DNA from: Mucilaginibacter sp. UBA4741
GTDB lineage: Bacteria; Bacteroidota; Bacteroidia; Sphingobacteriales; Sphingobacteriaceae
DNA: 16,468 nucleotides
Direction: 5' to 3'
Assembly (NCBI GenBank): GCA_002403905.1
Contig: DHIR01000117.1
Coordinates: forward strand, 1-16,468
The translations under genes were made by a program, and so were the position numbers. Under the pieces are notes generated by a model. The model had not been told where the DNA came from and did not search any database. It saw only the letters and a list, made by a program, of their open reading frames with translations. Positions 1 to 7,169 of this stretch are shown one piece after another (the first letter of the stretch is position 1; each line of letters starts with the position of its first letter).

Positions 1-51
1 ATAAAATTTAAACAGGCTCTAATACTTTATTAAATGTAATTTAAGGAATTT

Positions 52-870
52 TTAAAACAAACTGGTTTGAATGCTTGCCAGCGGCGCATAAGCGGGCACA
101 TTTAACCCACCGATATGATAAACAGCCGTTTCGTGATAGCGCGATGCTACAATTATCTCGGCACCACGGGCGTGGGTGTTAAATAAGTTGTGTACTAAGG
201 TGGGGTCGTTATTATCCTTTGATAAATGAGATAGAAATAGATGGCTCATGCAGGTCGGCTTATAATCAATAAATAGAGCAAGCGCCTCTTTATTAGATAA
301 GTGGCCTTTACCGCCACTGATCCGGCGTTTTAAATGGTAAGGATAATTGCCATTCTCCAGCATATCTTCATCATAATTTGCTTCCAGGAAAGCCGCGTGG
401 CATTGCTGAAAGTGCAGGATAAGGTTTTCGCAAACGGTCCCCAAATCTGTAAAAACGCCAACTTTAATATCCCCGCAGGTAACGGTAAAACTATGCGGGT
501 GCGCGGCATCATGCAGTTTAGAGAAAGCGGTAATTATTAATTCGCCAATACGGATGGGTTGGCCGGGCGTAAAGTCTGCTACCATGCCCTCATCCAATCT
601 TAAACCGCCATGAAACAGGGTAAGCGGGGTTATATAAACCGGTAGCTGATACTTTTTGGCCAGCACGGTTACGCCGCGGATATGGTCAGAATGTTCATGT
701 GATACGAAGATGGCCTTCACTTTGCGTATAGATAAACCCAGGCGGGCCATGCGTGTCTCGGTTTCGCGACAGGATATGCCAACATCAACCAATACCGCCT
801 CGTGCTCATTACCAACGTAATAGCAGTTACCGTTGCTTCCGGAATTTAATGAGGCTACAAATAATGACAT
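52..870 (-). CDS. Metallo-beta-lactamase-fold hydrolase, WalJ/YycJ-like
   Basis: A 272-aa cytoplasmic protein with no signal peptide. The N-terminus has the SLxSGSxGN lead typical of the YycJ/WalJ branch. The metal-binding HxHxDH signature is at H58, H60, D62 and H63. Further likely ligands are the HDAAHPHSF stretch (about residues 120-128), D142 in 'FTDLG' and H190 in 'GHLSN'. Members of this branch are binuclear-metal phosphodiesterases; B. subtilis YycJ/WalJ is linked to cell-wall/WalRK biology and has been described as a nuclease. The length (about 260-275 aa) is normal for the family. Start is the ATG at 868-870. It lies 56 bp downstream of the epimerase gene on the same strand and may be the last gene of that transcript. 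The substrate cannot be read from the sequence. Confidence 0.9.
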   Translation of the reverse strand: MSLFVASLNSGSNGNCYYVGNEHEAVLVDVGISCRETETRMARLGLSIRKVKAIFVSHEHSDHIRGVTVLAKKYQLPVYITPLTLFHGGLRLDEGMVADFTPGQPIRIGELIITAFSKLHDAAHPHSFTVTCGDIKVGVFTDLGTVCENLILHFQQCHAAFLEANYDEDMLENGNYPYHLKRRISGGKGHLSNKEALALFIDYKPTCMSHLFLSHLSKDNNDPTLVHNLFNTHARGAEIIVASRYHETAVYHIGGLNVPAYAPLASIQTSLF

Positions 871-926
871 TAGTACAAATTAACCTGTTTTTAGATGAGG
901 ATTAAAATTTTATCGCTCAAATTTAT

Positions 927-1937
927 TTAAAGCATTAATCCTAACCCAGGCTCATTACTCAACATATATTTACCATTAGCAAACGCAGGCATTTTATAAG
1001 GGTTGTTGGTGGTTAAAAACGGCCCGTCAATATCAGCCCAATCACACAAAGGGGCAAGTGCTGCTGCGGCCAATGATGCACAACTGGTTTCGCTCATGCA
1101 GCCCATTAATATTTTTAATCCAAGTTCCCTGGCTTTCAGTATCATTTGATGCGCCTCATACATCCCGGCAGATTTCATAAGCTTTACGTTGATGCCATGG
1201 TACACGCCTTTTGCTTTTTCAACATCAGGCAGGCGCTGTATGCTTTCATCGCCAATAATGGGTATGGGGCTGTGTTGGGTTAGCCAGGCGTTATTGTCTA
1301 TATCGGTTTTTAGCATAGGTTGCTCAATTAATACCACGCCTTGTTCTTGCAGCCAATAGATCATATCCAGGCTTTTGCGGGGATCTGTCCACCCTTGATT
1401 GGCATCTACATAAACGGGGACATTGGTTACCGAACGAATAATGTTGATCAGCTCCTTGTCACTATCCCTGCCCAGCTTTACTTTAATCACTTTAAAACCC
1501 ACTGCTTCTTGTACCTTCTTCCGGAATATTTCGGGCGCGTCCATACCAATGGTATAACTTGTTAAGGGCATTAAGGCCAGGTTACTGCCTGATAATTGCC
1601 AGCAGGGTTTGTTTAGTAGCTTGCCTTCCAGGTCATGCAGAGCAATATCAATGGCCGCTTTAATAGCAGGGTTGCCGGGGGCAATGCTATCCAAATAACT
1701 AATTATCGCCGCAAAATCAAACGGGAATTTAAATTGATTAACATCAACCATAGTTAAAAACGCCGCGGCGGTTTCATGACTTTCGCCCATATAGGGTACC
1801 ATGGATGCTTCTCCGTAGCCAACATAACCCTCGTGCGCCAGATTAACCAACATTAACGGGGTTGAGGTACGCGAGAACTTAGCTATGGTAAACGGGTGCT
1901 TTAACTCAAGCTCGAAAGGTTGCCACGTTAGTTTCAT
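927..1937 (-). CDS. Dipeptide (L-Ala-D/L-Glu-type) epimerase, enolase superfamily
   Basis: A 336-aa protein of the muconate-lactonizing subgroup of the enolase superfamily. The catalytic residues are all visible: the KxK pair K152/K154, metal ligands D178 ('YVDANQGW'), E205 ('LIEQP') and D230 ('IGDES'), and the second acid/base lysine K252 ('NVKLMKSAG'). A DxD motif near the C-terminus (D302, D304 in 'ADIDGP') is the feature that binds the dipeptide amino group in Ala-Glu epimerases, which favours dipeptide epimerase over muconate cycloisomerase or o-succinylbenzoate synthase. The expected role is epimerising L-Ala-D-Glu-type dipeptides from murein turnover in the cytoplasm. Its start overlaps the upstream gene's stop by 4 bp (ATGA), so the two are probably translationally coupled. 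Exact dipeptide preference is uncertain. Confidence 0.92.
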   Translation of the reverse strand: MKLTWQPFELELKHPFTIAKFSRTSTPLMLVNLAHEGYVGYGEASMVPYMGESHETAAAFLTMVDVNQFKFPFDFAAIISYLDSIAPGNPAIKAAIDIALHDLEGKLLNKPCWQLSGSNLALMPLTSYTIGMDAPEIFRKKVQEAVGFKVIKVKLGRDSDKELINIIRSVTNVPVYVDANQGWTDPRKSLDMIYWLQEQGVVLIEQPMLKTDIDNNAWLTQHSPIPIIGDESIQRLPDVEKAKGVYHGINVKLMKSAGMYEAHQMILKARELGLKILMGCMSETSCASLAAAALAPLCDWADIDGPFLTTNNPYKMPAFANGKYMLSNEPGLGLML

Positions 1938-2482
1938 AATATGGTTTCGCTCAATGCCTTTAAGTATTTCCCCATTTGCCCGCGGTTATCCATCTTGCCT
2001 TCTATCAGCTCTTTTGCCGGCGGCTCTTTCGCCATCCAGCGGTTTTGTTTTACAAAAGCGGTAAGCTCGTCAAGGCCATCTTCAGAGAATTGAAAAATGG
2101 TATAGTCCCACTTACTGTAGAAGGCCAGCATCCACTTAAACTCATCGTCCAGCTTATCGGCCTGCAACAGGCCATTCAATATTTCGTAAGCGTCATACAT
2201 GGTATCTTCATCCAGCTCGGTTATCCCGGTTAATAGGTTGGGCTCGGCAATATAATACCAGTTTAAAAATACCAATCTTTTTAAGGCTTCGGTTTTAACG
2301 GCTTCATCATCACTGCTTTTATATAAGTTTAGGTATGCGTTATGGATTGCTTTATAGTCGCCAAACTGGGCAGGAGTGTTTGTTTTTTCGCCCGAAACGC
2401 CAGCGGCGTGTGCGTAATTAAATACCGAGCTTACTGATAGCTGCAGTTCATTATCCGAAAGTTTATCAAGCTGGTTGGTCAT
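1934..2482 (-). CDS. Uncharacterised soluble protein, 182 aa
   Basis: I do not recognise a family. The protein is acidic and probably all-helical, with recurring Trp/Tyr/Phe ('VFLNWYYIAEPN', 'FKWMLAFYSKWDY') and no signal peptide or membrane segment. The ATG at 2480-2482 is preferred over an in-frame TTG two codons upstream (2486-2488). A further ATG at 2491-2493 is out of frame and meets a stop after four codons. It is the first gene of a leftward unit and its stop overlaps the epimerase start by 4 bp, so a cytoplasmic role linked to that enzyme is possible but unproven. A TAGCTTTG promoter element lies just upstream. Confidence 0.82.
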   Translation of the reverse strand: MTNQLDKLSDNELQLSVSSVFNYAHAAGVSGEKTNTPAQFGDYKAIHNAYLNLYKSSDDEAVKTEALKRLVFLNWYYIAEPNLLTGITELDEDTMYDAYEILNGLLQADKLDDEFKWMLAFYSKWDYTIFQFSEDGLDELTAFVKQNRWMAKEPPAKELIEGKMDNRGQMGKYLKALSETIL

Positions 2483-2498
2483 AAGCAAAACATAATCT

Positions 2499-2506
2499 CA
2501 AAGCTA
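2499..2506 (-). promoter_or_regulatory. Candidate -7 element for the leftward operon
   Basis: On the minus strand this reads TAGCTTTG, matching the Bacteroidota sigma-ABfr -7 consensus TAnnTTTG. It lies 16 bp before the ATG at 2482, which would give a very short leader. I see no clear TTG -33 box about 19 bp upstream, so the call rests on one element. Confidence 0.4.
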
Positions 2507-2530
2507 AATTATTCTTTTTAAAATGATGGC

Positions 2531-2538
2531 TATCTTTG
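2531..2538 (+). promoter_or_regulatory. Candidate -7 element for the 2667 gene
   Basis: TATCTTTG followed by GCGGCG matches the Bacteroidota -7 consensus TAnnTTTG. Transcription would start near 2543-2546, placing the whole 2562-2651 palindrome in a leader of about 120 nt. It is back-to-back with the leftward element at 2499-2506. The -33 region is T-rich but has no clear TTG. Confidence 0.45.
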
Positions 2539-2561
2539 CGGCGTAATTATGCATGGCGGTT

Positions 2562-2651
2562 GCCTCACCCTAAATCCCTCTCCTTTGGAGAGGGACTTTA
2601 AACGTCATGCATCGAAGTCCCCCTCCAAAGGAGAGGGATTTAGGTTGAGGC
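2562..2651. repeat. Imperfect palindromic intergenic repeat, 36-bp arms
   Basis: The left arm (2562-2597) and right arm (2616-2651) are reverse complements with 2 mismatches in 36, around an 18-bp spacer. Each arm also contains a smaller palindrome (CCCTCTCC-TTT-GGAGAGGG in the left, CCCTCC-AAA-GGAGAGGG in the right), so a cruciform or an mRNA hairpin is possible. It resembles high-copy intergenic palindromes I recall from Sphingobacteriaceae and related genomes, but no other copy lies in this window. It sits between a promoter-like element and the start codon of the 2667 gene. Confidence 0.85.
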
Positions 2652-2666
2652 TTAATTATTTATAAA

Positions 2667-3656
2667 ATGCCCGTAAAAATATACGCACCATTTGATACAT
2701 CGAACTTTAGCAATAAGGTTTGCTTTTTAACCGGACAAGCACTTAACAGCGAAGAAGAGAAGATACAGGTTTTCCCGCAATGGTTAATGAGTCTTTATGG
2801 TTTGGAGGATAAGCCTTTTAAGCTATTAGACGAGAGTATGGCTACTTATAAGGATATTAAACTGCCATGTGCCGCCAGCGTTAACGAAGCCTTTTTAGAA
2901 CCGTTAGAGGCAGAAATAGCCGAGGCATTTAACGGTGGATATAATGCGATTAAAGGGCTTGACGAATTAAAGCTTTTTCAATGGGCGGGCAAGTTGCTTT
3001 ACGGGATAATATTTAACGAGATACAAGCCGGCATTCGCCAGCAATACGCGCAGGGCGAAGAGTTTAATATTTCGCAATCTATAATTCATAAATTTAGCAA
3101 CCTCCATTTAATGCTGCAGAGCATTAACCTGCCGGTGTTTTTTGAGGACTTCACCCCTTACAGCATTTTTTTATTTAAGGTGGATAATAACGAACAGGAA
3201 TTTGGCTATCGCGATGAGATCAATACACTTACGCTGGCTTTGCGGATAAAAGATTTTGGGTTGATCATTTGTTTCCAGGATAATGGCGCCAATAAACAAT
3301 ATCACAAAGAAACTATAGAGAAAATGGCCGGCCAAACCCTGCATCCCATTCAATTTGAAGAATTTAGCGGGCGGGTGTTTTACTCGGCCTACCTATTTAA
3401 CCGCTTGCCCGAGTATAATTTGTTACTGGTTGGCGAAGAGTTATTTATTGAAGCCATGCCTTTACGCGGCATGAGCAGTAAACCGCTTTTTGACCATTGG
3501 CAAAATAAAATTTATGGACAGGTGCTGGAGAACTTCTGGAAAAACTGGGGATTCCTGCTTTTAGAGATCATTAAAAACCCTGAAGAGCCCATGAGCTTTT
3601 TGTTTGATGCCGATGGTAACGCTGTTAATGCAGCATCAATTGCGCTCCCCCGCTAA
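2667..3656 (+). CDS. Uncharacterised 329-aa protein with degenerate HNH-like N-terminus
   Basis: A soluble protein with no signal peptide. The first 85 residues follow the layout of HNH/zinc-finger modules: C19 in 'VCFLTGQ', 'VFPQWLM' (35-41) where active enzymes usually have 'EHVFPxWL', then 'LPCAASVNEAFLEPLE' (66-81) resembling the 'vxCxxCNxxLsxlE' block. The second cysteine of each pair and the catalytic His are missing, so nuclease activity is unlikely if the comparison is right. The remaining ~240 residues are mixed alpha/beta and match nothing I recognise. Start is the ATG at 2667, just after the palindromic repeat. The 3' end overlaps the convergent rhomboid gene by 32 bp. The assignment to a family is inference only. 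Confidence 0.85.
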   Translation: MPVKIYAPFDTSNFSNKVCFLTGQALNSEEEKIQVFPQWLMSLYGLEDKPFKLLDESMATYKDIKLPCAASVNEAFLEPLEAEIAEAFNGGYNAIKGLDELKLFQWAGKLLYGIIFNEIQAGIRQQYAQGEEFNISQSIIHKFSNLHLMLQSINLPVFFEDFTPYSIFLFKVDNNEQEFGYRDEINTLTLALRIKDFGLIICFQDNGANKQYHKETIEKMAGQTLHPIQFEEFSGRVFYSAYLFNRLPEYNLLLVGEELFIEAMPLRGMSSKPLFDHWQNKIYGQVLENFWKNWGFLLLEIIKNPEEPMSFLFDADGNAVNAASIALPR

Positions 3657-4254
3657 CTTGGTGTATAAATATTGGGATTATTGCCGGGTTTAAAATAATG
3701 GTGATAAACACGCCGCATAGCGCGCCAAATAAATGCGCGTCATGATTAACATTATCGCGTGCATGTTTTGAGGCATAGTGGCAATAAATTAAATACAACA
3801 CTCCAAATAAGATAGCCGGGATAGGTATAGGCAACGGGATGATCATCATTTTGCTCATTGGCGAATATAGAATGTAGCTAAAAATTACCGCGCTTACCGC
3901 ACCCGATGCGCCCAGGCTATGATACCAATAATCGTTTTTATGTTTGGCTACCGATGGCAGGTCGCTTAATATTAAGCTGGCTATATATAATACTCCAAAT
4001 TGCCAGTGCCCAATGTATGCCTCTAACTGAAAAGCAAAGAAATAATAGGATAACATGTTAAACAACAAGTGCATCCAGTCTTTATGTATCAACCCGCTGG
4101 TTAATAAGGTAAATACATTTTTTTTACGATAGACACTGTAAGGGTGCAGCATCATTTTTTCGTATAAACCCTCATTACTGAAAGCTAATAACGAAACACC
4201 AATAGTAATAACAAATATAAAAGAGGCTACAGGAGCCAGGTGTAAGTATTCCAT
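3625..4254 (-). CDS. Rhomboid-family intramembrane serine protease
   Basis: A 209-aa polytopic inner-membrane protein with about six hydrophobic segments. The rhomboid signatures are present: 'HLLFN' at 62-66 (oxyanion/structural motif), catalytic S117 within 'GASG' (115-118), and catalytic H174 in 'AHLFGALCG' (HxxGxxxG of the last membrane helix). Rhomboids cleave helices of membrane proteins within the bilayer. The length is typical of the minimal six-helix core without extra domains. It is the last gene of a four-gene leftward operon: its ATG directly abuts the stop of the M14 peptidase gene with no spacer. Its stop codon lies inside the 3' end of the opposing 2667 gene. The substrate is unknown. 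Confidence 0.93.
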   Translation of the reverse strand: MEYLHLAPVASFIFVITIGVSLLAFSNEGLYEKMMLHPYSVYRKKNVFTLLTSGLIHKDWMHLLFNMLSYYFFAFQLEAYIGHWQFGVLYIASLILSDLPSVAKHKNDYWYHSLGASGAVSAVIFSYILYSPMSKMMIIPLPIPIPAILFGVLYLIYCHYASKHARDNVNHDAHLFGALCGVFITIILNPAIIPIFIHQVSGGAQLMLH

Positions 4255-5997
4255 TTATTTTAAATCGAGTTTGGTATTTACCAACAAGCGGCCTACCGGA
4301 TAGCGAAGATATGTTTTTTCGAAATAGGGTGAATTATGATAAACAAAATTTAACTGCGCGGATGCGCTTTTGGCTAATGCCGGGTCCTTTAGTTTTTCGT
4401 CATCCAGCTTTTTGCGTAGTCCGGGGTCTTTTTTAAGTAATTCGGCAGCAACATCTTCAAAAACATAAGGCGAATACCCCTCCTTTGATGCCAATACCGA
4501 ATCGAAAAAGTTCCAGGCGAAGTAAGAGTCTACGCCTTGCGGTTCCAAAGTCTCAACAATAAAGCGGTTAAGCGTTTGGTTGGTATAAACAACATAATCG
4601 CCAGCATGAAATTTGATCTTCATGTTGGTTGGCGTAAGTTTTACGCCGGTATGCAGGTAATGTCCCTCGTAAGGTCGTTGACCGGTTTTGTAATCGGCTA
4701 TGTAATACATTTGCAGGTCGAGCGTGGTATCATGCACTAATTGACGCATTGCTACTTTGTTTAGCTTATACAAGTCTATTATCTTTCCCCACGCTTGCGG
4801 AATGACGTAAGCCACCGGTTTATCTGCCGTTGCAGTAGCCACATAGTTATCAAAATACTTTATGGTTTTGGTGTAGGGCTTGCTACGATCATAATATAGG
4901 CGGGGTAATCCGCTTACTTCGCTTGGTTTATAGCCGGCGGCATACCCCTTAAAAGTTAAGGTATCATAATTTTTTGTGTCGACATCCCAGTTTAGGGCAA
5001 ATGTTTTTTGTTGCTTAACCTGTTCATCGGCTTTGGCTTTCACTTCGCCAATTAGTTTGGCATCACGCTCATTAATATCAACCAAAGCCTGCATAAAATC
5101 ATAAGTGGCGTATACGCGCTTGTTAAACTCTTTTAGCATGTGTGTTTCGGTAATATAACTTATGATATTATGTTGCGCTGTATATCCCGTTGCAAACCGC
5201 GGCGTTTCTAAAAAACTAATAATGCCACCATCCGGCGATTCATCTTCGCTTTCTACATACGGTGTCATTTCAAAGCCGCTTTGCTTCATCCGTTTATACA
5301 ATTCAGGCGATAGCGTTCTCGAAGTGTATTCGGCAAGTATGGGGTTTTGCTTGTCTTTCTGCGTTTCTATCAACGTCATTACATACTGGTAGTCTGCACC
5401 ATCGCTGGTGTGGTTATCCAGGAATATTTCGGGTTGCCAGGTATTTATTATGGTTTCTAATGCCAGTGTATTGCGGCTATCAGCTTTAATAAAATCGCGG
5501 TTCAAATCAAGATTACGCGAGTTGCCTCTAAAACCATAGGCACTTGGCCCGTTTTGATTAATGCGACTCAATCCACGGTTCATGCTGCCATCAATATTAT
5601 AAAGGGCAACAATGCATATCACCACGTTTTTAGGCAGCACGTTCTTTTTAAGCAGGTCGCGGGCAAACATCATGCTGGCATCTATACCTTCCGGCTCGCC
5701 GGGATGGATGCCATTGTTAATTAGCAGTATCCGCTTATTTTGCTTTTTAATAAGAGCCGGATCGAAAATCTTGTCACGCGATAATACAACCAGCGTTAGC
5801 GGTTTGCCAATATCTGTCATGCCGTAATTGATCAGTTTCATCTGTGGGCTTGTCTTAGCTAATTTGTTGTAATAGCTAATAACTTCGGGATAGTTTGCGG
5901 TATAATTTTTATCCTTACTTAACTCGAAGGGGGTTAGTTGGGCTTGTGTAGCACCAAAAGTTAAGCAGGCAGCCAGGGCAAATACAAATGTTTTCAT
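4255..5997 (-). CDS. Secreted M14-family zinc carboxypeptidase
   Basis: A 580-aa exported peptidase. Residues 1-19 form a signal peptide, with cleavage likely just before Q20. The M14 zinc site is visible: H98 and E101 in 'GIHPGEPEG' (HxxE) and H196 in 'FLDNHTSDG'. The substrate-binding stretch 'RNLDLNRDF' is at 161-169, and E284 in 'YITETH' is the likely catalytic base. The catalytic domain covers roughly residues 30-300; the remaining ~280 residues are an accessory C-terminal region I cannot name. M14 enzymes remove C-terminal residues from peptides or cleave murein-type peptides. It sits 3 bp after the MmcQ-like gene and abuts the rhomboid gene, so the four genes are probably one transcript. 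Substrate unknown. Confidence 0.92.
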   Translation of the reverse strand: MKTFVFALAACLTFGATQAQLTPFELSKDKNYTANYPEVISYYNKLAKTSPQMKLINYGMTDIGKPLTLVVLSRDKIFDPALIKKQNKRILLINNGIHPGEPEGIDASMMFARDLLKKNVLPKNVVICIVALYNIDGSMNRGLSRINQNGPSAYGFRGNSRNLDLNRDFIKADSRNTLALETIINTWQPEIFLDNHTSDGADYQYVMTLIETQKDKQNPILAEYTSRTLSPELYKRMKQSGFEMTPYVESEDESPDGGIISFLETPRFATGYTAQHNIISYITETHMLKEFNKRVYATYDFMQALVDINERDAKLIGEVKAKADEQVKQQKTFALNWDVDTKNYDTLTFKGYAAGYKPSEVSGLPRLYYDRSKPYTKTIKYFDNYVATATADKPVAYVIPQAWGKIIDLYKLNKVAMRQLVHDTTLDLQMYYIADYKTGQRPYEGHYLHTGVKLTPTNMKIKFHAGDYVVYTNQTLNRFIVETLEPQGVDSYFAWNFFDSVLASKEGYSPYVFEDVAAELLKKDPGLRKKLDDEKLKDPALAKSASAQLNFVYHNSPYFEKTYLRYPVGRLLVNTKLDLK

Positions 5998-6000
5998 GAA

Positions 6001-6360
6001 TTATTCGGAAACGCCGGTAATTTCGGCCTGTATTTTTTTAGGGAGACTTTTTAAGATCAGATCGTATGAGTGATCGATCATGTCAAGCAGCTGTTTACGG
6101 GTTAACGAGCCGGTCATGAAAACAGTGTTCCACATTTTTTTATTCATGTGATAACCGGGCTGTACTTCGGCATAGCGTTCGCGCAGTTCAACGGCTAGTT
6201 CGGGGTCGCATTTAACATTAAAACGATCGGCTTGATCCAGGCTGGTGATCAGGAAAATTTTGCAGCCAACTTTAAAAACCAGCGTATCCTCACCAAATGG
6301 AAACCCTTCAGTAGCTCCTGGTTTTGCCAGGCAATGGTCGCGCAGTTCTTCTATGTTCAA
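6001..6360 (-). CDS. MmcQ/YjbR-family protein
   Basis: A 119-aa cytoplasmic protein of the MmcQ/YjbR fold. Visible family features are the N-terminal 'NIEELRDHC', 'FPFGEDTLVFKV' (about 20-31), 'RFNVKCDP', and 'GYHMNKKMWNTV' (about 89-100) with conserved His, Lys and Trp. Family members are small CyaY-like-fold proteins suspected of DNA binding; the function is not established. The start is a TTG (6358-6360), because the preceding in-frame codon is TAA and the first downstream ATG would remove most of the fold. The TTG also matches where homologues begin. It lies 3 bp after the outer-membrane-protein gene and 3 bp before the M14 peptidase gene. Confidence 0.9.
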   Translation of the reverse strand: MNIEELRDHCLAKPGATEGFPFGEDTLVFKVGCKIFLITSLDQADRFNVKCDPELAVELRERYAEVQPGYHMNKKMWNTVFMTGSLTRKQLLDMIDHSYDLILKSLPKKIQAEITGVSE

Positions 6361-6363
6361 TTA

Positions 6364-7089
6364 TTAATTGATTTGTTTGGTATACGGAATAGAGGGGCCG
6401 AAGTTTATTTTTATACCAACCACAATCTGGCTGTACTGATCGGGCGAGTTGTTTTTAAACCCGGTTGGTGGGTCGATATAACCATCCAGCCCTTCGCCCC
6501 ACGTTATGTTATGTATATAGCCAATATTAAGGCCTATAAATGGCTCGTCGTAGGCGTTATATATTTTAAACTCGTATCCGAAACGGATAGGTACTATTAA
6601 ATTCAAACTTTTATTTGCACCCGGGAAAACATAGGTGCCAACGGGATACCCGGTTGCGTATAAATCTGTACGTTGTATAAAGGCCATATTGTTACTGATA
6701 AGGCCAAACCCGGTACCGGCATACAGATCTTTTACAAGGCGAAGAAAAAAATTGCCCTCGTAGTCTATAGCTTCGCCCAGTGCAAAATCACCATGTATAA
6801 TAAATGCCTTGTAGTGATTGTCGTATTGGCGGCCAGACTGGTCTAAAGTGGTGCTTCCGCCAGAAATGTCGCCAAATTGTACTTCGGCTCCCAGGGGTAT
6901 ATATGGGGTTAAATTATAATAACCGGTAATATTATAGGTTTTGCCCCGGTTGGCTATCTTTAAATCGGCATAAGGCAAATTATAGCTGGCAAAAAAACCA
7001 ATACCATAAGGCGAATAATTATAACTATCCTGCGCTTTCAGGACCAATGAGGAAACCCCCAGAATAAATAATAGTACAAACTTTTTCAA
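6364..7089 (-). CDS. Probable outer-membrane beta-barrel protein
   Basis: A 241-aa protein with a signal peptide (about residues 1-20, ending '..KAQ'). The mature part is rich in alternating aromatic/polar stretches and glycine ('YGIGFFASYNLP', 'YIPLGAEVQFGDISGG', 'IPIRFGYEFKIY', 'IVVGIKINFG'), as expected of an 8- to 12-strand porin-like barrel. No specific family recognised. There is no ATG at the 5' end. A TTG at 7087-7089 gives a classical 'MKKF' signal start; another TTG at 7093-7095 adds two residues, and an in-frame TAA lies two codons above that one, so initiation is at TTG either way. First gene of the leftward operon with MmcQ, M14 peptidase and rhomboid. Confidence 0.85.
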   Translation of the reverse strand: MKKFVLLFILGVSSLVLKAQDSYNYSPYGIGFFASYNLPYADLKIANRGKTYNITGYYNLTPYIPLGAEVQFGDISGGSTTLDQSGRQYDNHYKAFIIHGDFALGEAIDYEGNFFLRLVKDLYAGTGFGLISNNMAFIQRTDLYATGYPVGTYVFPGANKSLNLIVPIRFGYEFKIYNAYDEPFIGLNIGYIHNITWGEGLDGYIDPPTGFKNNSPDQYSQIVVGIKINFGPSIPYTKQIN

Positions 7090-7118
7090 AATCAAATATT
7101 AATCAATCTTTACACCTG

Positions 7119-7126
7119 TATCTTTG
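7119..7126 (+). promoter_or_regulatory. Candidate -7 element for pepT
   Basis: TATCTTTG matches the Bacteroidota TAnnTTTG -7 consensus and lies 43 bp before the preferred pepT ATG at 7170. No convincing TTG -33 box is seen about 19 bp upstream, so support comes from one element plus position. Confidence 0.4.
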
Positions 7127-7169
7127 TTAACCAAGCTAAGCATGTGCCAAAAATAACGTGAACAAATAT

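Noticed and set aside
334..540. Plus-strand 68-aa ORF and similar short ORFs opposite larger genes
   Set aside because: They lie entirely within well-supported genes and show no protein-family features; treated as shadows of the real coding frames.
2562..2651. Palindrome as a CRISPR unit or insertion-sequence end
   Set aside because: There is only one pair of arms with no regular spacers, no transposase nearby, and no obvious target duplication.
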